From the NCBI GenBank assembly GCA_000827265.1, contig KN834765.1:203590-267589 (forward strand): a DNA stretch of 64,000 nt, written 5' to 3'. Below are positions 56,428 through 64,000 of the stretch, piece by piece (the first letter of the stretch is position 1; every line of letters starts with the position of its first letter). This DNA is from Collybiopsis luxurians FD-317 M1 (Eukaryota > Basidiomycota > Agaricomycetes > Agaricales > Omphalotaceae). Below the pieces are notes generated by a model, which saw only the letters and a program-made list of their open reading frames with translations, ran no database searches and was not told the origin of the DNA. The translations under genes were made by a program, and so were the position numbers.

Positions 56428-57816
56428 ATGAAGAGCGTTATGGCGATTGCCCTCCCCCTTGAACTTCACGAGCTCATTCTTGACGAACTACGTTTCTCTA
56501 CCCCAGAACTGAAAACCTGCAGTCTTGTCTGCTCGGCATGGTTACCTCGCTGTTGGCGGCACTTGTTCCGAGTAATCAGACCCCCTTGTTTTTCCTCGAA
56601 TAAAGGATACGCAGAATACTCATGTCAGTCCTGCGGACGATTCATTTGCTCCTCCTCTTGCGAACCACAATACTTCTCTTATCCACCTCCTTCACCTGTC
56701 ATAATGCCGCACGTGCGCGGACTTATCTTATCGCATGAGTCGCGCAGTCGCGGTGCTCTTCAACTTTCACACAGTCCCCGATCCATACCCAGACCGAAAG
56801 CAGCACTGACAAGCACCCACGTCGCCGCCTTGTTCGGAGGCCTACGACTGCTGCGCATTAGTGGGCAGATCGTTGGTAGTGTTGAATCTCTCGGGAACTT
56901 GTTGCGGGAAATAGACTGCCTTGAGCATCTAGTCGTTGAAGGCAGCTGGAGATTTAGCTTAAAGGACGACATCTTACACACGGTTGCCGCTCATGCCCCA
57001 AACCTCAAAACACTATGCTTATCGAAGCTGCAATGGTTTCCGTTCTTCATGCCCTCCGTCAGAGAGAATATTCTCGTACAGTGGAATGCGCGGTTTCGGG
57101 GGAAGCGTGTACCCAGTCTGCCATTAGAACGACTGTGTATTTGGAAGCCAGCGAAGACCCGTGTAGATCTGGCAACCGTGGTCATTTTGCCTTCCCCATG
57201 TTTGGATTTAAATCAACTGCGCTATCTCGCTATACCTGCGAGCAGTCTTCTACGTATACTTGATGATACGCAGTTCCAAAACCTCGGAAAGAAGATCACT
57301 CACTTAGCGATCACTCACATCACCAGTTTAGGTTTGTCATCTTAATCTATTTTGATGTCATGCGTACTCAGCGCTCAGCTCTTCTCAGAATTGCAGCTCA
57401 GCCCTGAATATTTTCCTAGCCTCTCTCACCTGCAACTTTTCGTACGCGACCAATGGATTCTCTTGCAGTTGCTTGGGAACATTAAGAACGAGATTACCTC
57501 GCGTCTACTTCACCTACATGTGAATTTTGGCATCAATTATCCCAATCCTACACCTAGCGCAATGAGTGGTTTTCCTCGGACGGCACAGCGACGCAGAGAT
57601 GTGCACGCTGCAGTCGTGGATTACTTATTACTGGAGTTCATCGAATGGTCTCATAGAGGAGGGGCAGGAATACAAGTCAGTTTGCATTTCGTCGGAGCAG
57701 ATAGCCCGGAAAACCAACGCGGATGGATACGGAAAGCATTTCCAAGGTGTTTCGCGACAGGGAAACTGACTTGGATAGACCTCGAGAGACTCAAATGGTG
57801 GCTGGATTATAAGTGA
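56428..57816 (+). CDS. F-box-like protein
   Basis: A probable substrate adaptor of SCF ubiquitin ligases. ATGs at 56428 and 56440 both precede the F-box-like motif, IALPLELHELILDEL then LKTCSLVCSAWLPRCWRHLF. The frame is open further up to 56344, but the F-box normally sits near the start, so I prefer 56428. The rest holds irregular Leu-rich segments (LFGGLRLLRISGQIVGSV, HAPNLKTLCLSKLQW) and ends LTWIDLERLKWWLDYK. One short intron lies at about 57342-57377; its exact borders are uncertain. F-box genes of this type are numerous in mushrooms, and this one borders the repeat island. Confidence 0.82.
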
Positions 57817-58197
57817 ATTTTGGAACTACGGAAGGTACGTACTGCGACCAGTTTTCAGAATAATGCATTTAGTTAGAGACTGTAGCGATACCGATGTTGC
57901 AAGTTTTCAGCATTCGGATGTGTGTATATAGTTCGTACGGAGCTCCAAGTATGGACTGTGAGGATGCATCGTTCAAATGCAAGGCGAGGTTGTGAGCGTA
58001 CTCAACGACTGACTGAACGCTTGATTGAATAGGAAAGAACAAGATTCTCCGTGAGCGACCGAGTAGGTCGACGTAGATTTTAGAGATTCGGCAGTGTTCC
58101 TGGGCTGGTGAGCAGCTCGCGCCTGCCCGCTTTCATGAGGAGCTTTGCATTCGACATCGAAAGAGTTGTAGAACCAAACACGTAGAGAATCGGCCGA
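57817..58197. other. Convergent 3' intergenic region
   Basis: About 380 bp between convergent stop codons of the F-box and CWC26 genes. No feature seen. Confidence 0.45.
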
Positions 58198-59223
58198 CTA
58201 CATGTCCTCTGCGCCCCACTGATAACTCTCGAGTTGAGAGCGCTTGCTCGCATTCCGAGATTGGAAAAGCTTCTTTTCGAATCCATTTCCTCGATCTGGG
58301 AAATTCATGTGAACATGCAGCTTGAAAAGTACTATAAGGGCTGAACTCACCAACGCCATCCCACCTGTACCCCGGCTTTATACCAAACCGATTTGGAGGT
58401 GGAGGAGGTCCGTTGTATTCAGGCTTTCGCGGGCCTTTTGTTCTCTTTTTCTAAATTTGATGGTTCGTTATTGTTTCTTGAGAGAAATGCAGGAAAAACG
58501 CACTGTTAAGAAAGCCGCTGCTGGATCATTCCACAGCTCCTTAGACTTCTGTTCTTCATTAAGTTGTTGGTCGTCGGCACTTCGCGCAAATGGCTGATTC
58601 TTTAGTTTCTCCAACTCAGCCTTCATCTTTTCCTTTTCCTCTCTCTGCACCAACCCTTTACCCCACTCCATCTTTTTCGCTTCCTTCTCCTCCTGCTCTC
58701 GCTTCTTCCTCGCAGCCTCCGCTCGAGCAGCCTTAGTATCGATTTTCCGGCCAGAGGCATCACGGTAAACAGTCTCCTGCATCTGCGCAATCTCCTCTGC
58801 TGTTGCTACTGGTTCTGGAGCTTTTTTTGATTCAGGTTTCTTCATCTGCCCTTTTACCAGTCCACCAACAAATGGTTTTTCCTCTTCTTCTTCAATGACA
58901 AGGATGGGCTGCTCATCTGGTGCTTCTGGCGGCTGCTGCCCTTCCTGTACCGTTGTCCACCCTGAACCTTCGCCATTTGTCCCCGCCGTTTTCCGCATCT
59001 TAAAGCCTCTGTCCTTCTCGATGACAGCTTCTGCCAGGTCGTCTTCATCATCTTTATTCTCTTCTCCCCAACCTGCGTCCTCATCCTTGATCATAGATTT
59101 TGCTGGTGCATTTCCCTGATCTTTCGCTTTCCTTTTCTTCTTCTTATGAGGATCCCGAGCGAGAATCGCGTCCGCTTTCGGACCAGACATGTACTTTTCA
59201 GCGAGATAAGCTTTCATGGACAT
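58198..59223 (-). CDS. Pre-mRNA-splicing factor CWC26 (Bud13)
   Basis: Subunit of the RES complex, which binds activated spliceosomes and aids splicing and nuclear retention of pre-mRNA. The start at 59223 gives MSMKAYLAEKYMSGPKADAI, the family N-terminus; the frame is open further upstream but that part is not conserved. A charged middle (DPHKKKKRKAKD, acidic blocks) is followed by ETVYRDASGRKIDTKAARAE and KKMEWGKGLVQREEKE. Two introns lead to [20 protein letters not shown] and [20 protein letters not shown], ending SYQWGAEDM. The [21 protein letters not shown] region is the Bud13 hallmark. Divergent from the glutaredoxin gene. Confidence 0.94.
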
Positions 59224-59307
59224 TGTGGAACGCGAAGAAAAGAGGGAGATGATGAATCCCGTGACTTTCCCGACACTCTTACTCACCCACCCATCTTTCT
59301 GTAGTCG

Positions 59308-59848
59308 ATGCTCTCTCGCATTTTTTCGCCCGCCTATCGTCTGTTTACCACTTCCGCAACTAGTGCATCTCCTGCTACAATGAAGCTCGTCGAAGTATGT
59401 CCAAAATGTTACATAGCGTCTGATTATTGACGCCCTCGTCTCCAGTCCGCAATCTCTGATAACTCAGTCACCATCTTCTCAAAGACAACTTGCCCTTTCT
59501 GCTCGTCTACCAAGTCATTATTTGCCACTAAATTTCCCAATGTTCCCGCGAAAGTATTAGAGTCTGTCGCCTTCTCCATACGTATCTTCTGCTTAATCCT
59601 TATGTGGCGTTATTGGATAGGCTCGATGAAATAGAAGACGGCCCCGCGATCCAGTCTTATCTGGCACAGAAGACAGGCCAGCGAACGGTACCGAACGTGT
59701 TCGTCAGTGAGTATCCTCAAATTACACGTAGACTTGGCGGTCTGGTTAATGTGGTGTACAACCTCAGACTCGGAGCACATCGGAGGTAACGACTCGACGC
59801 AAGCTGCATTCAAAAGCGGGAAGCTGTCAACAATGCTCAAAGCATAGA
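59308..59848 (+). CDS. Dithiol glutaredoxin with possible mitochondrial leader
   Basis: Glutathione-dependent disulfide reductase with active site CPFC (TIFSKTTCPFCSSTKSL). Introns at 59395, about 59559 and about 59709 join NVPAKVLE to LDEIEDGPAIQSYLAQKTGQ, RTVPNVFV and HIGGNDSTQAAFKSGKL; the TVP and GGND motifs bind glutathione. The ATG at 59308 adds MLSRIFSPAYRLFTTSATSA, a plausible mitochondrial targeting peptide. A second ATG at 59380 (MKLVE) would give the usual cytosolic form. The last residues are STMLKA. It diverges from CWC26 with only 84 bp between start codons. Confidence 0.92.
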
Positions 59849-59916
59849 ACTACAGTTAGAATACGGCGGTGTATAGTGCGATCTAGAAGCTAGAATCTAG
59901 TCATGATATTCGAATT

Positions 59917-61904
59917 TCACCGATAGAAAGCACGTAGCCCCGCCATAGCATTGTGCAAGGAATTTTCCCCCGGAGGAGATTCGGATGTGAGCGTGATCCG
60001 GTACTGGGAAGGTTGCAACCCAGACATAAGTTCCGAGCTGAACGTCGACAGGTCAGTGCGCGTTTCACAATGCTCGCTAAAATTTATACCATACCTGTCT
60101 TCTTTCTCTTCATTCGCAATCCTCGTGTAAGGCAGTTCGTCAAATAACGGGTCAAACAACGGGTCCGCATTTCCAGGATCCTGAGCGATAGAGTTGGATC
60201 GTAACGCGGAGGGATGTAACCCCCATTCTGCTCCGTGAGAACTAGCTCGCGTTGGTCGTCTGCGTCGTCCAGATATATCGTTGAACCGCCGACGTTGACT
60301 TTCCGAAGCAGCTGTACGAACAGTCTCAAGAAATTCGTCAAGAAAAAATGACAGTGGCTTTTCAGGTTTCTTTAAGGAGTTAGTAGGAGGGTGAGAAGGG
60401 GAAAGAAAAATGTTCAGAGAAGGTTCATTTTCAGAAGAGTGGTCTGCGTTGATGGTAGGATGGAAAGGAGATGAGCAGGCATTCGGTTGATCAGTGTGGA
60501 TTTTGCTAGGAGAGGAAACCAGACTGATAGGATGTGCGGGATTTGGTAAGGAGGACGAAATGACATCTTCCTGATTGATGGCTAGAGTACCAGAAGCGGA
60601 AGAAGTTGCATCAATGGGGTCGGATGAAGGTTCGGGTATGACCTCGGGCAGGGCAGCAGGCAAGATTTTGGATAACGGAATTGCAAACGGGTTAGCAGAG
60701 CAGGAATTGGAAACAGGATCCGTTTTGTTGGGCAGTCCAACATGGATCACAGTTGTTGGTTCGACTAAGGAAGCAGAATTCGGGTGGCTGGTAGAGCTAG
60801 GATTATTCATTGCACTCCTCGCGGAAGTCGATACAGGAATGGGCACAAACTTGAGGGGAAGCAACGAGGTTTCGGTTGTGAGATTATCTGTGCCGGGTGT
60901 TGAATGAGCGACCTGATTAGACCTTGGAAATATTGTCAATGAAAAATTTCGGACATAAACATATGTAATCCTAACCCAGCAATACAGCGATCTGGGTGGA
61001 CGATACGGGAACTCTGCCGAGTAACCAGCTCGGATTCGTGGACGGGAACTAGTTTGAGTGGGAGTCGTTTTGACTGCAATTTCGCGTCAGCCTTATGCAT
61101 GACGGTATTTTTCTTGAGGGCACTGTCTGGATTTGAACGGAAAGAATTATTTGGCCATTGCGTAAACGGTTTGTGGATTGATCTCGGTGTTGATAATGTC
61201 TTCTTTTCCCGCGAAGAAATGAACGACGCTGAGCGAATAGACCAGGAAGATTCGTGAGGATCGATACGTTCCCACGAAGGGCGACGTTTGGACGAGGAAG
61301 AAGAGTCATCGAGTGATTCAGAGACTTGAAACTGTAGAGGTTTTCGAGTAGGAGCTGGTGCGTCTGGATTGGGTTCAATGAGGTTATCTGTAGGATCTAC
61401 GCCTGATGTAACCGCAGCCTGTAAAAGACGTGCCGCCAGAGGTTGTTTCCGTTTCCTATTACTGATTCGAGGACGAGTGGCGCTATCATCAGGGGGTGAG
61501 TGAACGCGTAAAGGATTGAGTTTCCTCCTTTTGGGCGGAACGGGTGAGGGTGATTCTGGCGGAGTTGTATTTACTTGCGTCTCTTGCGGTTGCAACCGTT
61601 TCTTCGCATATGTTTTGAGTTTCTTCGTGGTTTGTTCTGTAGAATTGGTGATTTCTGATTGAGCAGGTCCAGAGTTCTGAGCATATTCGACTGGGTTTGC
61701 ATTAATTGAGGATTGTTGAAAAGTAGGATTGGGGTCGGACAGCAGGCTGCGGTGAACATCTTGTTCTTCGGTATAAAATCCTAGACAAGGATCTACTGCA
61801 GTACGGCGCCTTCGACGTCGCTTGAACTATGAATGAAAGAAATTGAATTGAAGAATGAAAAGGCCGGGAATATCAATTACCAGATGCACGAATTCACTGT
61901 CCAT
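59917..61904 (-). CDS. Disordered nuclear protein of unknown function
   Basis: The start at 61904 reads MDSEFVHL and joins across an intron to FKRRRRRRTAVDPCLGFYTE. A basic cluster and KRRKLNPLRV suggest nuclear targeting. Most of the roughly 600 residues are Ser/Pro/Asn-rich and probably unstructured. Possibly ordered pieces are IVHPDRCIAG, LSFFLDEFLETVRTAASESQ and the C-terminus SGLQPSQYRITLTSE...GLRAFYR. At least three introns, whose exact borders I could only partly fix. I do not recognise the family. Confidence 0.7.
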
Positions 61905-62187
61905 TGTGGTTGAAAGCAGAGGCGAAGTGGCTCAGGCGACGCGTGACCTTTGGGCGTCCAGTTTATCTGATATGCACTGTATCTGATAGAGAGATAAAGG
62001 GTTGACATATCGATGAGTTTAAGCGATTTAGACTGTCACTTCCACCAAGAGATACTACAAAGAGTAGTTGAAATGATATCAGTGCCCCATGCCGAGACCT
62101 GTCCTATCTAAGCAAAAAACAGCATGACTGCTCGGGCCCTCATTTTTTTTTTGCTCCTCTACCACCAGCTCACTTCATTTCCCCCCA
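61905..62187. promoter_or_regulatory. Divergent promoter region before the MFS gene
   Basis: 283 bp between divergent starts. It includes a T run (62144-62152) and CT-rich DNA immediately upstream of the MFS ATG; no TATA box is evident. Confidence 0.4.
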
Positions 62188-64000
62188 ATGCCCCCCTCTG
62201 ACTCTCAGTCCGAAGATGAGCCTTTGCTCTCTACAAACCAATTTTATTCGGCTAGACATTCTTCCAGACCAAGTCCTTACTGGTGCGTTTAAAAGCCAGC
62301 AAACGCACTCTCCCGGATGAATAATCAATACTTCCAGGCTCATCCCAGTCGTAATGGTCTCCTCAATGGCTGTAGGTTCTTCAGAAAATTCTTTTCAGCT
62401 CCTGTCCTCATTCACCGGCCCAGCGGGGTCTCTCTATGGCCCCTCGCGTCCAAGTATATAACGACATTGCGTGCAGAGCGCTCGGTATAGCTGCAGACGC
62501 ATGCAAATCGTCCTCAGATGCTCAAGGACGAGCTGCAAATATTCAGGCTTGTACGTCTTTTCTTATCTCTTATTACAAACCTATCGACCTAGCCCGGTTT
62601 TGTGTTTTTCAAGACGTCACTACCGTCATGAGTCTATTGAGTGCGATAGCCACAGGCCCGTGGAGTCGATGGGGAGATTTTCGTGGTCGCAAGCCTCTGC
62701 TCTTTCTAACGCTCTCTGGTGCATTGTCCATGTCAGTCGTTCCCTCTTCTTCCTAGATACCCTCCTTGATAATGGCTTGGCAGGGAACTGGTGTACCTTT
62801 TGGTCACTCGCGAGAACACCCCATTCTACGACTTTGCAGAACAGTTCATTATAGTTGGCCCCGTGTTGGATGGTTTAGCTGGCGGTATCTCGGCGTTCAA
62901 TGGCGCCGTTCACGCGTGAGTAGCACGCGCTCGGTTATTCGATCCCCGATCGGCTGATGATTTCCTCAAAGTTATACTTCGGACTGCACGGCGGCTGGTT
63001 CTCGAGCAAGGATATTCTCTTTTCTGCAGGGAATGACCTTCATAGGGCTTGCTATTGGACCTTGGGTGTGTACCTCGTTATATATCTGTGCCATAACTCA
63101 AAGGAAGTAGCTCGGTAGCTTCATAACTGGACCCGACGCTCCAAATCCGTACATTCAGTTCTACGCTAGCTCTATCATGTACGCGCTCCTGATGGCCTTT
63201 GTGGCTTTCATATTGCCCGAATCGCTTGACAAAAAGTATCAACCTTTGTCTGAAAGCTCTCCAACCGACAGCGTTCACTATAGGAGAAGAAGGCCTCTCT
63301 GGGTCACCGTCAAGTCTGGTCTCACCGAGCTGCTCACCGGACTTGTCACTCCCGTTTCAATTTTTATTCCTAGAACTATCACCAATCACGAGGGTTCCCG
63401 GAAGAAGGACTGGAATCTAACCTTTGCTGGTGGTGCGCTATTTCTATACTTGGTCTCTACGGTGAGTTAGGAACAGCCATCCCGATTCAAAATCTCATAC
63501 ATGCCGTTTTACCCAGGGAATATTTTCAATCAAGTACCTATATGCCAAGCACATATACACATGGAGCGCCGACGAAGTAGGTAGCTTTGCAAGTCTGTTT
63601 TGTCGGTCCCGAAGTAACGGCCATGTACCAATAGCTCGGCCACTACATGTCTCTTTTGTGGATTACACGGGCAATCAACTTGCTGATAGTTCTTCCTCGT
63701 GAGTTTTCTACCCCCAACGCTTACTCTAGCTATTAACACGACGGCGGCAGTTATCGTCCACTACTTCAAACCTAAACACCAGCCAAATGACCCACTTTCC
63801 ATCTGGTCCGAATTACGCTTCGACAAGCTTCTTGCTCAAGCCTCGGTATTGGTCGACGGCACTGCGGATGCTCTAGTTGCGATCGTACCCTCGTCCTCTC
63901 AGGCCGCCTATGTAGCTTTCTCCTGTCTGTCATCATTCACTTCGGGCGGGAACCCCACTCTACATTCGCTCGGCGCAGTTTGTTTACACAGCAGTGGACG
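62188..64000 (+). CDS. Major facilitator superfamily transporter (3' partial)
   Basis: Starts MPPSDSQSEDEPLLSTNQFY, an acidic N-terminus, then a first membrane helix after an intron (LIPVVMVSSMA). The loop after the second helix holds the MFS motif A (SRWGDFRGRKPLL), preceded by VMSLLSAIATGPW. Later exons include GLAGGISAFNGAVHA, IMYALLMAFVAFILPESLDK and VKSGLTELLTGLVTP. The large loop before helix 7 and the RWGDFRGRKPLL motif fit the proton-coupled branch related to tetracycline-type exporters. The substrate is unknown. The gene runs off the window end. Confidence 0.85.

Overview
The window is nuclear DNA from a basidiomycete fungus, most likely a mushroom-forming member of the Agaricomycetes. 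Genes are dense, on both strands, and cut by many 45-70 bp introns. Nearly every product is a eukaryotic housekeeping protein, and several others (the first protein, the kinase-like protein near 50-52 kb, the F-box protein, the TRI5-type terpene synthases) resemble families I know from mushroom genomes. No search was run: identities rest on motif recognition and on exon joins that restore conserved family sequence.

Layout. 0-12 kb: end of an uncharacterised Agaricomycete protein, proteasome ATPase RPT2, a Yip1-family Golgi protein, a citrate synthase ending in a peroxisomal signal, a GPI-anchored surface protein, a small unknown protein and a Ser-rich protein. 12.3-17.3 kb: an intron-containing tRNA-Gly(GCC) followed by two tandem copies of a TRI5-type sesquiterpene synthase; a 28-nt piece of the tRNA 3' end recurs at the start of the second unit. 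17.5-30 kb: V-ATPase subunit e, a Vps39/TGFBRAP1-family tethering protein without its N-terminal domain, RMI1, NOM1/SGD1, EFM4 and CDK1. 29-48.7 kb: RAD2/XPG, a complex I subunit, a methyltransferase, an EBP1-like protein, PCC1, PAM18, maleylacetate reductase, a secreted pectin lyase and a MED25-like protein. 48.7-57.8 kb: a gene-poor accessory island with dispersed and inverted repeats, a kinase-like orphan gene and an F-box gene. 58-64 kb: CWC26/BUD13, a glutaredoxin with two possible starts, a disordered protein and the start of an MFS transporter.

How the genes fit together. Most are independent basal functions: protein turnover (RPT2), trafficking (Yip1, Vps39, V-ATPase), genome stability (RMI1, RAD2), cell cycle (CDK1), ribosome and translation (NOM1, EFM4, EBP1, PCC1), mitochondria (complex I, PAM18), transcription and splicing (MED25, CWC26). 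Several pairs share short divergent promoters (RPT2/Yip1, RMI1/NOM1, EFM4/CDK1, PCC1/PAM18, CWC26/glutaredoxin). Lifestyle genes are pectin lyase (plant cell wall), maleylacetate reductase (aromatic catabolism), peroxisomal citrate synthase (fatty-acid or acetate use) and the two terpene synthases. The terpene synthases have no visible partner oxidase or transporter nearby.

The most unusual parts are the tRNA-flanked terpene synthase duplication, the kinase-like orphan gene in the repeat island, and the Vps39-family gene missing its CNH domain.
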